Assembly: GCA_027596075.1 (NCBI GenBank)
Contig: JADGJC010000086.1
Coordinates: forward strand, 62,001-126,000
Source: Rhizophlyctis rosea
Lineage: Eukaryota; Chytridiomycota; Chytridiomycetes; Rhizophlyctidales; Rhizophlyctidaceae
Direction: 5' to 3'
DNA: 64,000 bases
Position numbers and translations under genes: made by a program. The notes below the pieces were generated by a model, which did not search any database, was not told where the DNA came from, and was given only the letters and a program-made list of their open reading frames with translations. Of this stretch, positions 36,869 through 49,512 are shown one piece after another (within the stretch, counting starts at the first letter, position 1; each line of letters opens with the position of its first letter).

Positions 36869-38661
36869 ATGAGAGCGGTTGAACGATTTCCGCAGCAATT
36901 GGCGCAGTCACTTCGTCGGTCCATTGTTGATCAAATGATTGATACTCGATCTGAAGGCTCCTCTCCTCCCTCCACTCCCTCAACAGAGTTCCCTCTAGCA
37001 GCATTTACTCATCCAGACACAATTCACTACCACTCCGAAGTCCCCAACTATACCTCTCTTTTAATGACTGTCTCACCGCTGACTCTTTGCACCAAAGAAC
37101 TACACCTTCCATTCTCACCCCAACCGCGTGCAGGTGCCGCCTACTGCACAGTCCCCGAATTCCTCACCTTCCCGCCAAGTCCCACCTTCCCAAAACGCGC
37201 CCCACACCTAATCCTCTACGGCGGCGAAACGTCCCGCCCATTCCTTTCCTCCAATTCCCGCTTCGTGCCGCAGTGTCTACTCTGGGTCGATGAGCGTGGC
37301 TTCATCCGCAGCACGTCATATTACGAAGACGTCTGGGGCTTCTGGTTGGATGATGACTTGGAGCCACTGAAGTTGTCTGCACTGCCAAATACAACGCGTG
37401 ACGGTTTGGCATCAGCGGAATATGTTGGACAATGGGAATGCATACACTCCGGAGACGGTAGTCGACGGGCGTGGATGACTTGCGGTCTGATGCAGAATGA
37501 GCAGAACGACGCATTATTTGTCGCGTTTGGTGGGTAGGTTCAACGAAATTGCTCCACCTGTGGAGCAACTTATCAAAACAAAACATATCCCTCATCGATG
37601 CAAAATTCCGTTCAATAGAAGTGCATCAGGTCAACGTTACAACAATGCTCCCACTTTCTCATTTTCAGAAATGGCTTGGTGCCCTCCGGAAACACCCAAA
37701 GAACCCCTCTTTTCCAACGAGGAATCACCCCTTGATGTAGCCCCACCACCACTACCACCAAAACCTCAACCACGGTCATCACATGCCATGGCCCAAATCT
37801 CACCAACCCAATTCATTCTCTATGGCGGTGGGCAACTGGACGACAATCGTCCGTTCTTTGATGATTTATGGGCAATGGAGTGTGACTCTGTGAAGGAGGG
37901 CTGGGAGTACTTCCTCATCAACGCACAGGATGATACCAGCGGATACGGACGGCCACAACCACTATGGGGTGCAACCTTAACACAACTAGGTATGGTACAA
38001 TCCTCATTCAACCACCATGCAAAAGCAGCACCTGCCATTACACTAAAGTACCATACCCATCACAGGTTCTGTCCTCCTACTCTTCGGAGGCCAAACCGGC
38101 ACCACCACCTGGACAAACGACCTCTGGTCCCTCCCCCTCCCACCTCCCCACACCCCTCTCAAATCCTGGACACCAACCTGGACAAAACTCTACAGCACCG
38201 GCGACACCCCCTTCGGTCGTCACGGCCACACCATGACACCCTTCTGCCAAACATCAGCCCTCCTCCACGGCGGATGGGGTGATCCAACACCCCTACCAGA
38301 AGAAGATAAAGACATGCCTCTACCAAAACACCCACGAACAGACATCCAAACCTCCACAACCTACATCCTAACCCTCACATCACCCATCACAGCAACATGG
38401 ACACAAACACTCCTATCTGAAACCCTTCCCCCACGATGTGGACATGTTGCGACGTACATTCCGTCTCATGCAAGTGTTCTCATCCATGGTGGGAGGAGCG
38501 AAGATTATACCTTCTTGAACGATACATGGTTGATTAAAGTGGGCGTGGAGCCATTGAGGGATTTGTGTGTGAGGAGGGTTAGGGGGTTGAGAGATGAGGG
38601 GCGTATTGCTCGGGAGGCGTTGGTGGAGTTGGGGTTGGTGGAAGTTGATGGGGATGGATGA
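36869..38661 (+). CDS. Kelch-repeat protein
   Basis: Three exons (36869-37529, 37669-37989, 38066-38661) join in frame to 525 residues. Kelch blades are recognisable by small-residue hydrophobic strands ending in GG and followed by a W: RAPHLILYGGET...YYEDVWGFW, QISPTQFILYGGGQ...FFDDLWAM, GSVLLLFGGQTGTTTWTNDL, RHGHTMTPFCQTSALLHGG and HASVLIHGGRSEDYTFLNDT. Kelch propellers are protein-interaction modules, for example in ubiquitin-ligase adaptors and polarity factors; the partner is unknown. The first donor site (GTGGGT) is the only one that preserves frame, although it deletes the GG of one blade (FGG), so that junction is uncertain. An alternative start lies at MIDTRSEG (about 36934). Confidence 0.78.
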
Positions 38662-38931
38662 GTCAGTTGCACGAGACGTGCCACTTCGTTACAGTAGGGT
38701 TCGGTAGATTGGTGAGCGCCATGATTGATTGTACACATTATGCCATGGCTTCCCAGCTGAGAAGTCCATTGCTGAATCAGACATCGACATTGGAAATCAG
38801 GCTGCTCGGAAAGAATGTAATATTCGAGTCGAGGCAGTTAAAGAGATTTTTGTACTCCTGAACAGCTTCGGAGATGAAACGACCGATGACTTTGGCTACT
38901 ACTCTCATCAGACAATCCATAAAACAACTAA

Positions 38932-40799
38932 CTACAAAGCTCCTCCCTGACTACCCCCACCACTCACCCCCTTCCCCCCTTCCAAATCCCTCACCCTCCT
39001 CTTCCTCCTCCTCTTACACTTACTACACATACACCGTCCATCCGCATCCGTACTCTCACTAACCGTGTCATCACTGTCACTACTCGAACTACTACTACTG
39101 CTAGAACTACTCGAACTACCAGGCGGCACAGAAGGAACCAACGCCAAAGCCTCAATCCTCTCCACCAAACTCGCATACAACGCAGCTTTCGGATGCTCGG
39201 ACGTCGCGATGCTTTGTAATTTGCGTTTGAGTTTTTGAGAGAGGCGTGGGCGGGAATCGCGGGTGCGGAGCCAGACGTAGTCCAGGTTGGTGCGGGAGCA
39301 AAAGTTTTGGGTGACGGCTACTGTGAAATCTGCAAGTAGCCTGCACATTTAGTATAATGGTGGCAATGAGAACATCAAGTGCCATAGAGGACCCACCAAG
39401 ATTGATGACGACGTGATGCCATCCACCGGGCACAAACACTGTCTCATGCGGTCTCTGATAAATTTCCACAAGCCCAAGCCGTTGCGCCAAAGTCTTTTCT
39501 GACTCATCCTTCGTGTCTGGAGAAGTCAATTTTGGGAATACGTGTGCGAACCACGATGCTGCTTCGTGGTCAGGTAAACCTCGAGGCTCGATGATGTCTT
39601 TTGGGGTTTTGGGAGGGAATAACGCCCATCTGACAAGATACGTCAGCTCCAAGAACGCTTGAAGCATCTCCAACGAATCGGGTCTACTACGTACCGTTTA
39701 TGACCAATGACCAAAGCATTCCATGCACTTGTTCCCAACGGATCCTATAACAAAAAGTTAGGGACAAAACTCCCAGACGATAGAAGCAATACACATACAA
39801 TATGTATTCCAGTGCCGGACCGAGCAGGCCCGAATACCACCCAACGATATGGCGGCCTTCTGCGTGACCCCGCAAGCTGAAACAAGTCGTCTGTGAAGTA
39901 TTTCGGTACATTGTAATCCTTCAAAAGATGCGATGTTGGATGTGACTCTTCATGGTGAGAAGTAATAGGTGATTCTTCGCGCGAGGAGCTGTCAGGGTTC
40001 CTGACGCTGCCCGTGACATGCGACAAGCTATTGACAGGAGCAGTCATTCCCCCGTCAAGCCGCACCCGTTTATTCGGCGGCGTATCAGCGCCAGAGCTTC
40101 CGCCTTCACCAGCCGCGCTCCAGCCTCGCTTCGTCGTCTTCTTCCTCTTCCGCTTTGCAGAGTTATTCGTCCTCCGCTCACCGAAGGAAGAATCGAAGAC
40201 ATACAACGGCGAGTCATCCGAAAGTGCTGATGTTGTCGCGTATCGCATGTAGTATTTAAGCGGCATGTACACCGAGTCTCCGTCATCATCCTCGCCGACT
40301 TTGAATTTTTCGTTGTAGTATGTCTTCAAGAGGTTCTGCCGATGTTGGTATAAGTTTTGCAAGAATGGTCCGAGAAGAAACATATGGAAGCTAACCACTT
40401 ATGCTATTACCCTACCTCCGGCTTCCAGTTTTCGCAAGCAGGCCAGTCGCGCGTAGCGCCCGTAATGACGACTGGACGAGCCTGCTCTTCAAACTGCGCA
40501 GCAAATTGGTCTACCGATACGTCATTGTAGTTAATTCTGGGTACGGTGTCCCGGGAGGGATCTATGGAGTAGTCAAAACCGGCATAGTTTTGCTTGTCCC
40601 ATGCGAATATATCAAGTTCTGCGGTAAGAAAGCTTTCAGTAAAGTGTTTCCATCATAAGGATTTCCAGGGTCCACTAGACTTACCTGATCTTGCGGCTTG
40701 TTTGACTTTGCTAATCTTCCTGTTGACCCGCTGGTGATCAAGATCCAGCCAAGGTGCTTCGCCTATGACGCCTTCGGCTGGTTGCAGAGTTCCCATCAT
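38932..40799 (-). CDS. JMJD6: JMJD6-type JmjC arginine demethylase / lysyl hydroxylase
   Basis: JMJD6 is a 2-oxoglutarate/Fe(II) oxygenase that hydroxylates lysines of splicing factors and has been reported to demethylate arginines. The start at MMGTLQPAEG (40799) leads into NRKISKVKQAARSELDIFAW, matching the family's N-terminus. Further exons give DTVPRINYNDVS, VVITGATRDWPACENW, KFKVGEDDDGDSVYMPLKYY and DDSPLYVFDSSFGE. After a Lys/Ser-rich insertion come KDYNVPKYFTDDLFQLAGSR and RPPYRWVVFGPARSGTG. The iron ligands are the HID motif (SGTGIHIDPLGTSAWNALV, intron inside) and the second His in PGGWHHVVINL. Near the C-terminus is a stretch of 13 serines followed by acids, as in animal JMJD6, then a short CMCSKCKRRRKRR. 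The gene shares a 457-bp divergent region with the TatD gene. A region of about 70 residues between SFGE and KDYN is longer than in animals. Confidence 0.92.
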
Positions 40800-41256
40800 T
40801 ATTCACAGATGATTTTTGTGGGAAGATGTTTACCTGTCAAAAACGAATTGCAAGCTTTCGGGGTGGTGGGTACGGGTCACGAGACCCGTTTAGCTTCTCA
40901 ACCGGTGTGAGCTATCTATGTTACAGCTCGCTACGGCTAGCCTGAAGCCATGCAGTGATTGGACCGGCGACAGCGCCCAATCATTGACCTCGAATTGACA
41001 GTGCCACCAATGGGCAGAAGGCGCTTCCTTGAGGCGGACGCGTTCTTGGCTGCTGGAATCCGTTCCTCGAATCCTGAAATTCTCAGCAGCCCGCTCTATC
41101 GAACCCCTATCGGAACGCATAGACTACAGGTCAAGAGACGGGATCCATATAAAAACTGGTGCGTTCAATTCTCTTTAAAACGTATCTTGTTTCAGGTGTT
41201 GACGTTCAATACATTATGCAGGTCATAAACCCCGACTTTCTCTCCTCGCGCTGCCC
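40800..41256. promoter_or_regulatory. Divergent promoter region, JMJD6 / TatD
   Basis: 457 bp separate the two start codons on opposite strands, so both promoters lie here. I see no TATA box close to either gene. Confidence 0.6.
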
Positions 41257-42090
41257 ATGCCTCTCATCGATTGCCACGCGCACTTTTATCCTCCAAACTT
41301 TCCACGCGACACAATATCATCCATCGTAACCCAACTCCATGATGTACCAATCCCCATAGCCGCCATCATCACGGTCCCCGAAACAGTGGAAGAAGCACAT
41401 GAAGTTCTAGCCCTATCTCAAGTCCATCCCGTCATCAATCCCTGTGCAGGCCTACATCCAGTACAGCACTTCACCACTCCGACAGGTGAAAAACACCGAC
41501 GCAGCGCAATCCAATCCCACCTTCCACCCATACTAGACTTCATCAACACCCACCATGACTCTCTCATCTCCATTGGCGAATGCGGTCTGGACTTCTCACC
41601 CCACATTATCTCCACAACCACAACACCAGCAGAAGAACAAAAAGACATCCAACGATCAATCTTCGCATCCCAAATCACACTAGCATCCTCCCTCTCCCTC
41701 CCACTCAACGTTCACTCCCGCTCCGCAGGCCATCATGCCATAACCCTCCTCCGCGAACACAACGCCCCGCCTTCCCTCCTCCACGCATTCGATGGCCGTC
41801 CCGCACATGCATTGAACGCCGTCCAAATGGGTCACTACCTATCCGTCGCACCCATCGTTGTTCGATCTCCGCAGCTACAGAAGATCGTGCAGGCGGTGCC
41901 ATTAGATCATCTGGTGCTGGAAACTGATTCGCCCGCACTGAGTGCTGAGAAGGGCGGGAGGAACACACCTTTGGAGTTAGGGATTGCATGCAGGGAGGTG
42001 GCGAGGCTGAAAGGTGTTACTGAGGAGGAGGTTGCTAACATCACAACTGAGAATGCGCGGAAGTTGTTCAAGAAGATACGCGAGGTGTGA
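41257..42090 (+). CDS. TatD-family metal-dependent hydrolase
   Basis: A single exon of 277 residues. The amidohydrolase-type metal site is complete: HxH in IDCHAHFYPP, the bridging Glu in GECGLDF, His in LNVHSRSAG, His in LLHAFDG and Asp in LETDSPALS. A C-terminal TTENARKLFKKI matches the usual ending of TatD proteins. Members are 3'-5' exonucleases or DNases acting in repair, apoptosis-like DNA degradation or RNA turnover. The sequence is closest in style to the TATDN3 branch (short DCHAHFYPP start), though I cannot confirm that. No targeting signal is visible. Start choice is clear, as the HxH motif is only five residues in. Confidence 0.9.
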   Translation: MPLIDCHAHFYPPNFPRDTISSIVTQLHDVPIPIAAIITVPETVEEAHEVLALSQVHPVINPCAGLHPVQHFTTPTGEKHRRSAIQSHLPPILDFINTHHDSLISIGECGLDFSPHIISTTTTPAEEQKDIQRSIFASQITLASSLSLPLNVHSRSAGHHAITLLREHNAPPSLLHAFDGRPAHALNAVQMGHYLSVAPIVVRSPQLQKIVQAVPLDHLVLETDSPALSAEKGGRNTPLELGIACREVARLKGVTEEEVANITTENARKLFKKIREV

Positions 42091-42367
42091 CCTGGTCCAC
42101 ATAAGGCATTGATCAAGCCAGGGTCTATAGCAATAAACACCTTGAACCTTACCAGATCTGAGTGAACCAGATCCAATTCCCAAACGCGGACGCGGAAAAT
42201 CACATGCACAGATACCAGGTACGTAAATTACAATGGAAACGATTTGAATGAGTAACAGTGCAAAACTTCTATTGGCGTGAAAAAAATGATATGGCACAAG
42301 AAGGAAGGTGTTGGGAAATGGCCCAGCACTTCCATACAATACAGAATAGATAGAACTATAAAATAAT

Positions 42368-42930
42368 TTAAGCGGTAGCTTCCTTGAGGTAAGCGATAAC
42401 ATCTGCAAAGAAAGCCCAAATCAACAAAACATTCAATACCACGCATTGTAACAAAAGATGAACATACCAGCACGCTCTTGAGGCTTCTTGAACCCAGCAA
42501 ACACCATCTTAGTACCAGGAACGTACTTCTTAGGGTTCTCCAAGTACACGAACAACTCGTCCTCGGACCAGGTGACCTTCTTGTTCTGCATGGCGGACGA
42601 GTAGGAGAATCCGGCGGCGGTGGCGGATTGACGGCCAAGGAGACCGTGGAGGTTGGGTCCGACCTTGTGGGGTTGACCCTACAAACGCGATAGAAGTGAC
42701 AGTGAGGATTTTTGAGCGCGTAAAAGATAAGACGTGTAACAAAACAAACCTTCTCAACAACGTGGCATTGTGCGCAACGGGTCTTGAAGAGCTTGGCTCC
42801 GTTAGTGGCGTTACCTATCACTCCCAAGATGATATCCAAAAACTTGTCAGTCCCAGATGCACTCATCTTGCACCCAAAAAACACTCATCTATAAGACGCA
42901 TATCCCAAACATACCGGCAGGGGCAGACAT
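42368..42930 (-). CDS. CYC1: Cytochrome c
   Basis: The mobile electron carrier between respiratory complexes III and IV in the mitochondrial intermembrane space. Exon 1 is 16 nt (MSAPAG). The next exon reads [20 protein letters not shown] with the haem-binding CAQCH. After an intron comes [20 protein letters not shown], and further on [20 protein letters not shown] with the axial Met. The final exon encodes the C-terminal helix [11 protein letters not shown]. Total length is about 107 residues, normal for fungi. Four exons, all with GT..AG borders. There is no cleaved presequence, as usual for cytochrome c. Confidence 0.97.
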
Positions 42931-43574
42931 CTTGGTTCAGAACTAAACGGGTAGTAAAAAGTTACGAGAAGGGTGTGGTTTTTTGCCGGAAGTTAGAGGC
43001 GAAGATGAGTGATTGCAAGGTTAGCAAAGGAAGAAGATGGCCAACAGGTTTCTCAACTTTTTGTCCTTTCCCTCCATCTCTGATCTCGGCCCAACGACCG
43101 ATGATGCAGTTTTTTCCAAGCCACACCCTCAGCACTTTCGATTGTCGGCTGTTGCCGGGTAATGACGGCAGAGGCTTGGGAGGTCGAGCCTTCCAGAATC
43201 AGGCGTGACGTGGTGTGTGTCATATTAAAGACGTGCACGTGCTGCTGGCCATATGGATCGTGATGAGATCGCTGATACTACTCTCCAACACATCCACCAC
43301 CTCAAACCACCAACACCCAAAACTAATGTCCCAGATGTCCCATGCATCTTATTCATTTTGCACAAAAAAAAAACCAATCCTCCAAATATACACCAACGTA
43401 ATACAAGCAAAATGCAGACATTCAAAAAAGAAAAAAGAGAAAAAACCTTTACCCAAATTACAAGAAAAACAAGCTATGCTACAAAAAAACTATTCCCCCT
43501 AAACCGTCCCTCAAAAACAGAAGCAAAAACCCCGTCCCTCAAAACCAGGAAGCAAAAACCCCTCCCTTCTCCCA
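42931..43574. other. Intergenic, A-rich
   Basis: Contains the cytochrome c promoter and the 3' end of the RD-rich gene. Long A-runs at 43360-43560 make accidental open frames on the plus strand; none is supported. Confidence 0.5.
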
Positions 43575-46500
43575 TCACTCCTGCTGCGGCGGCGGCTCCG
43601 CAACAAAATTAAACACCCCATCCAACTTCAATTGCCTCACTTGATACTCCAGCAACGCCTTCCCAACCCTAAAGAGATCCATCACGGGCGTCTCTTCAGA
43701 AAGTGGAACGAGGTCTGGACAGCCTTTGAAAGCTTCAGCTATGCACAAAAATAAGAATTTGATAAGTTGAAAATTCTCATGAACGAAAAGAAGATAAGAA
43801 AAAACCCACCATAAAAAAACCCCAACCCACAATGCCTCTCCGCCTGATCACTCCCCCTAATCCCAACCGGCACAAACTTCACAATAGCCTGCTGCCACTC
43901 CCGTGCTTTCTTAAACGCCTTCTGCTGCTCCTGCTTGAAACTCTCCGCATTGTCCGGGTTCCGCGCAATATGCGCATAGAATTTCTGCGCTTGCTCGTTG
44001 TGGATGCTCCATTGGCGTGCCGCTAAGTATCCGATGTGCCGGACGAAGGCGGCTGTGAGGCGGTGTCTGAAGGCAGATTGTTAGAGACGGATCGCGGTGT
44101 GAATAATATCCCACACGCCAACAAAAGCATAGATACTAACAACAAAGCACTCAAAAACTTCCACTTCGCTTCATCCTCCTTCAAACCCTGATCCTTAGCC
44201 TGCTTCGCAAAATGCAAGATATTATCCCCAGCAAGCATAAGCCGATTATGCAACGGATCCTTCTTCTGCCCATCTTTCGTCTTATCCTCCAAATACGACG
44301 TTAAAGCTCTGTACTTTTCCGAATCGTGCGGGGCTTTATTCTGATGATTTCCAACATAAAAAGATCATGAGTGAGACCTTCTCCACCATCTCATAAGTGT
44401 AAAGACCCATAAAAGCAACTCACCTCCTGATCCCCCAAATGAGCCAACTCAAAAAGATACGCCGCAATCCGATGCAACCACACCATCTGACTCTTATTCT
44501 CCCCAGACTGACCCTGCAAAGTCTTGCTCATCCCATGATGTTCTTGCGACATCCTCTGCCACTTCGTGAACCGCTTAACCGGCTGCACAGGCTGAACAAC
44601 AGCATCAGCCGCCGGAGTCGCCGCACCCGATTTAGCTCCAGCATCCGGTGTCGATGACGCCGCCTCCTCCTTCTTCTCCGCATCCGCAGTAGGTGTGGGC
44701 GTTTCAACAGTAGTAGCAGGTGGACTGACCGCAGGCGATATTGGAGCCGTCCCAGTCCCACTAGGTGAAGCCGGGTCCGTCTCCATATACGTGGCGCGAT
44801 ACTGCTTCAAGTTCAACGTCCGCTTGGGTTTGTTGTTCACCGGTGATCCCGCGTCCTGCGCTTTCTCGTCCTGCTTGATCTTCGACGTGGCAGCAGCCGT
44901 ATCGGAAGGCGTCGAAGCAGCAGCTTCCCGTGACCCCTTCTCCTTTTGTGCGGGCAAAGGTGGTGGTGCCATCACGCCGCTGGAAGTTGATCCCGTCTCT
45001 TTTCTCGCAGATTTGGGAGTATCGGTCCGTTGCCCCGATTTACTATCCCCACCTCCACTACCACTACCACCAACACTGTCGCGTTTCTTCTCCTCCCGCG
45101 GTCGTTCCTTGTCACCCCCCCCACGATCACGATCCCGTTCTCGGTCACGCTCCGACACCGAAGCCGTACTAGCAATGGACGTCCGCCTCGAATTATCCCC
45201 CCTATCCCGCTCCGAGGCTGTAAGTAGTGACCGCGGCGTAGGAGAACTCCGTCTTCGCACAGGAGAAGCAGACCGCCGTCGTGCCCCCCTATCTCTATCC
45301 CTATCCCTATCCCTATCTCTGTCTCGATCTCGTCCATTCCCACGATCCGACCCCCGAGGCGTTTCCTTCCCCTTATTCGAGTCTCTCCTCTGATCCCTCC
45401 TATCCTCTTTACTTCGGTCCCGACTTCGATCCCTTCCACGATACGTATCCCTACTCCGGTCTCGAAGTCTGTCCCTCTCACGATCTTTATCGCGAGGAGT
45501 CACACTCTGGTCCCGATCCCTGTCCTTGCTCTCACTTCCTTTCTCCTTATCTTTCTCCTTCTCCTTGTCCCGTTCCCGTTCCCGTTCCTTCTCCCGTTCT
45601 TTCCCCTGCTTCTCACGGTCCCGTTCGCGTTCCCGATCTCTATCCCTGTCCCCGTCCCTATCCCTATCCCTATCCCGATTCCGTCCCTGATCCCTATCCC
45701 ATTCCCTGTCACGGTTCTTATCACGATCGTCACGATCCCTATCCCGCACCCTATCATCTTTGCCCCTGTCCCGTCCTGCATCATCCCTCCTATCCCTCTC
45801 CCGCCCTTTATCCTCCCTCTCCCGGTCCCGATCATTGCTACCAGCAGCATTCTTCCCTGATCCTGACTTTTCCTTGATCTGCACTTTGACTTCCTCCCGC
45901 CGCCCGCCACCATCTAGATCCAAGTCCTTGCTCGAGGATGTGCGACGCAGTGGTGAGCTTCTGCGTGGAGATCGAGGTGTGGGCGGGGATGACTGAGAAA
46001 AAAAGCCATTAGGGGGACGAAAAGCTATATTGTTCAACGATAACACTCACCTTGGCATCTCCTCCCTTTCTGGATTTAGCATTCGCATCCACTTCCTCAC
46101 TTGGACCCCTCTCCCTTTCCCCAACCTGTGATCGCGATGATTTCGACGACCTTGGTTCCCGCACATCTTTGGGCGGGGATGACCCGCGACGCGATATTGG
46201 ACTCTTCTCGCGCACCGGTGACTTTGAACCAAACTCGTTCACTAAATGATTCCAAAAAAGTCCAATGCGTTCAAAGCTCACCTTAACTTCAGAAGGCTTC
46301 TTCCTCTTAAAGTGAAGCGGTTGGCTCTCATCCTCCTCCCCCTTCTTTTCCTTGCTTCCCTCCTCCTTTTCTTCTTCAATTCGTCTCCGCTTGACTTGAG
46401 AGTCCCGACCAGAGCTGTCCCGCAGATTGTCATCAGAAATCCTTTCCTTGCGATTATCAGGTCGCGCATTCTTTGGCTCTGCCTCTTCCTCCTCCCGCTT

Positions 46501-49072
46501 CCGTTTTGGTTGAGAGCTCTTGTCTGCACCACCGGAAGGCCCTGCTGACACTTTCTCGTCCACCTTCTTCTCCTTCTCCTTCTCCTTTTCCCTATCGCTA
46601 TCGGCCGGAGCAGCTTTTGATTGATTGAGCTCCTCTGAGCGTGAGGGTTTGGCCCGAGATGAATCTGCGTCCGCAGATGACTCTCCTTTCCGCTTTTTCT
46701 CCGGCCTCCTTTCCTCCTTATCCTCCACATGGGTCGAAGCCTTCGCCTCAGCCCCATTCTCTAAATCTGGAGACGCCTTCCCGGCCGTCTTTGCCGATCC
46801 TTCCTTGCCCTTTGATGAAGACTTCTCCATCTGAGCTGGCGTTTCTGCATCCTTAGCTTTCTCCTTCGCCTTATCCTTGTCCTTCTCCTTCTCCTTCTCC
46901 TCCCTCGTCTCTTTCCGCCTCTCCGATTCCTCCGCATCCGCACGCCGGCCGCCTTCCCTCTCCTCTTTCTTCTCCCTCCCTTTCTCCTGAGTGCCAACCT
47001 CCATCCGTGCCCCATCCTTCGACTTCTCCTTCTCCACTTTCTTCCCTCTAGCCTGCCCAGTATCATCGATCATCGTTTTCCCACCATCCTTCGCCCTCTC
47101 CTTCTCTCCCTTCTTCCCCTCCCTTTCCGCCGCGTCGGCAGCCGGACGTTGGTCACGTTTCGGTTTCGCCTTCTCCCGCCCTGTCCCATTGACCTTCTCA
47201 TCAACATCCATCCTACTTGAATCGCCATTATCAGCATCATCTTTGCGTTCAGCAACTTCCGATGCCTTTCCTTTTTCTGCCGGTACCCCGTTCTCCGATG
47301 GCGATGCTTCTATGATGTCTGTGAGCAATTAACTCCATATGACCATCGATGCAAGTGTCCACTTACCAGGCGAATACGCCGTACTAGAATCAAACAACAA
47401 CGGTCTCGACGAATCTATCACAAAATCTGGATTTTGCCTCAAGATGAGTGATTCGGCAACCCGACGCATATTGCCATCCGTGAAGCGTTTGCGGGCTCGT
47501 GTTTGCGCCTTTTTGCCGGGAGTCTCCGCTGTGTCATTATTCTTCGTAGGACCTTCAGTCACGGATCCATTTTTCTTTGCCAGACCGTCAGAGTTGCTGG
47601 CAGCTTTCTTTGCCGAACTCTCCGGAACGGGTGCATCATCAGATTTTCGGCTGAGAAATCGCGATATAAGTTCAGATCCATTACACAGATTCATTCGAAC
47701 TTCATCACTTACTCCATTTTCTGCTTTTTGACATCATCTTGCTTTCTGTCGCTAACCGCAGGCCGCTTTTCCGGCTTCTTCTGACCCATATTAGCCATCG
47801 CTTTGTAAATCCATTTTTCGTCAAAAAACGCTACCTTGAACTCCTCATCTTTGATCGGTTGAATGCCATTTGCCTTTAACCAAAGGTCCTGCATTCGAAG
47901 CGGTCATGCGGTGTCCATATCATGGTCTTTGTGATGCACCAACTTACATTCTGGAATACACTAGACCATTGCTGGGTCGGTCCAGCACTGGAGTCAATCC
48001 GATTTGCTTTCGCCTATTCCCATCATATGTCAGTGAGAAGTTCTCAATGTCGTTATACGGACAATTCATCACCTTATCAAGTAGTGTCGAGATGGAGCTG
48101 GCATTTGCAGATTGCTGTGGAGATGACGGTCTGGGCGGAACAGGTAAAGATATTTGCGTGTAATCTGCCGCAGATGAAGTTGGCCGTGCTTGACGCTGTG
48201 GTGCACGAGATGCTTCCTGCTTGTCGCGTCCGCCAACCAGTTGCGTTCCATTTGCATTCGACTCGCGTTGACCGTAGCTGGGACCCGACAACAATCCATT
48301 TGCAGGTCCACCTCGCTGGTTGTGACTGGTATTGCCACTTTGCATCGTCGCATCAATCCCCCTCTCCCGGCTCCTGTCCCGACGGATGTCGCCTGGCGCT
48401 GCCCCATTGACTTGAGCGTGCCCGTCCCGCTGACCCGGATTGCTCTTATCCCTACTTCTATCCCGACTCATTGCCACTCCATTGACCATACCATCCCGAT
48501 GAGTGCTGTGACTACTGCCCGGCACAGCAAGCCCAGTTTCTCTATCCGGTGTGCCTGTACCTCCCATTGGTTTGTTTCCGTCCAAGTTTACGCCTCGCGG
48601 CCCGTCATAATGCGGCAACTGCCCGTGAAACCAAAGAAAATCAAATGTCCCGCGAGGTACGGCAAAACCGTTCAGGAGACGTTGCCGTGAGTGTTTGATT
48701 AGTTGATTGAGTTCAGGGGATTCGTTGGGACCGGTTGGGTCGTTGGGTGGGTTGTCAACAAGGCTCTGAAGTCGGAAAAATGATTGTTCTGGAGGAGCGT
48801 CGATTCCAAATGGATGGTGATTCAGCCAGTCCTGGTCTCGAAGGTCCCAGCTCTCCACGTCAAACTTTGCCTTGTTGGCACGGAAGTTTGCAGTTTGTCT
48901 CCAATTAGGGTCAAGGTGCAAGTCGTCCTTATTTGGGTGATCGGTAGAGACAGTAGAGTGGGCTGGTTTGAAATAAACCCTCATTGGTGAGACAGAATGA
49001 ATCCTTCTGATAGCAAATGCAGTCACACTTACGAGTTCCGAGTGGGGTCAATGGCCTACTCGCAGAGCTCAT
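43575..49072 (-). CDS. Large RD/KE-rich nuclear protein
   Basis: One gene of many exons, starting MSSASRPLTPLGT (49072) and ending FVAEPPPQQE (43575), about 1,500 residues. The N-terminal 350 residues hold a moderately ordered region (SWDLRDQDWLNHHPFGIDAP, RLLNGFAVPRGTFDFLWFHG). Next come an Asn/Gly/Arg linker and KVAFFDEKWIYKAMANMGQK. Then follow about 450 residues of KE/KD-rich coil and about 300 residues dominated by RD, RE and RS dipeptides (45100-45900), as in U1-70K and SR-type splicing proteins. The C-terminal 250 residues look folded and helical (KRFTKWQRMSQEHHGMSKTL, RLMLAGDNILHFAKQAKDQG, LTAAFVRHIGYLAARQWSIH). RD/RS domains form condensates with RNA-processing machinery, so a nuclear RNA or transcription role is inferred. 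I do not recognise a named family. The 5' end shares a 440-bp divergent region with YPI1. Confidence 0.75.
45270..45800 (-). repeat. RD/RE hexanucleotide-rich coding stretch
   Basis: Repeated hexamers (plus strand TCCCTA, TCCCGT, TCTCGA types) encode runs of Arg-Asp, Arg-Glu and Arg-Ser. The repetition also opens long false frames on the opposite strand. Confidence 0.85.
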
Positions 49073-49512
49073 TGCAGCTGGCCGTTTCAAACGTTCTCAG
49101 CACTGGCACGACGAAAATTCCTCAAAACTGTTATAGACCGATAGGATAGTATGAGGTATACATATGCGTATGCCGAGAGTGACTACTTCATTTGTGGTCC
49201 TAGGAGTGCTGTCAATCAATAGTTGAGTACGACACCCCAACCGTTGCAAAATATAAAACTGGCAAGCGTGGGAAAGTGAGTTTGAACCAAGTGTTGGTTA
49301 TCAGCAGCATCATCCAGTTGATCCCCTGGCGTTGCAAGGTTTCAGGCCGGTGATGATGCTCGGATCACTGACTCATGATGACTCACTCACATGTCAATAT
49401 GGAACCCATGTCTTGCGTCATCCCGACCTTCCTTCAAGTGACAAGAACACCTCTGACTTGTCAAACGCTTTCTCCCACAATTCGTTAACTATCCACCATA
49501 CAACCTAACCCA
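49073..49512. promoter_or_regulatory. Divergent promoter region, RD-rich gene / YPI1
   Basis: 440 bp between start codons on opposite strands. No clear TATA box. Confidence 0.5.

Noticed and set aside
43253..43612. Lys/Thr-rich plus-strand ORF
   Set aside because: Results from A-runs in the 3' flank of the RD-rich gene.
44695..45877. Long plus-strand ORFs opposite the RD-rich gene
   Set aside because: Caused by hexamer repeats; composition SPYPYPYP is the mirror of RD codons.
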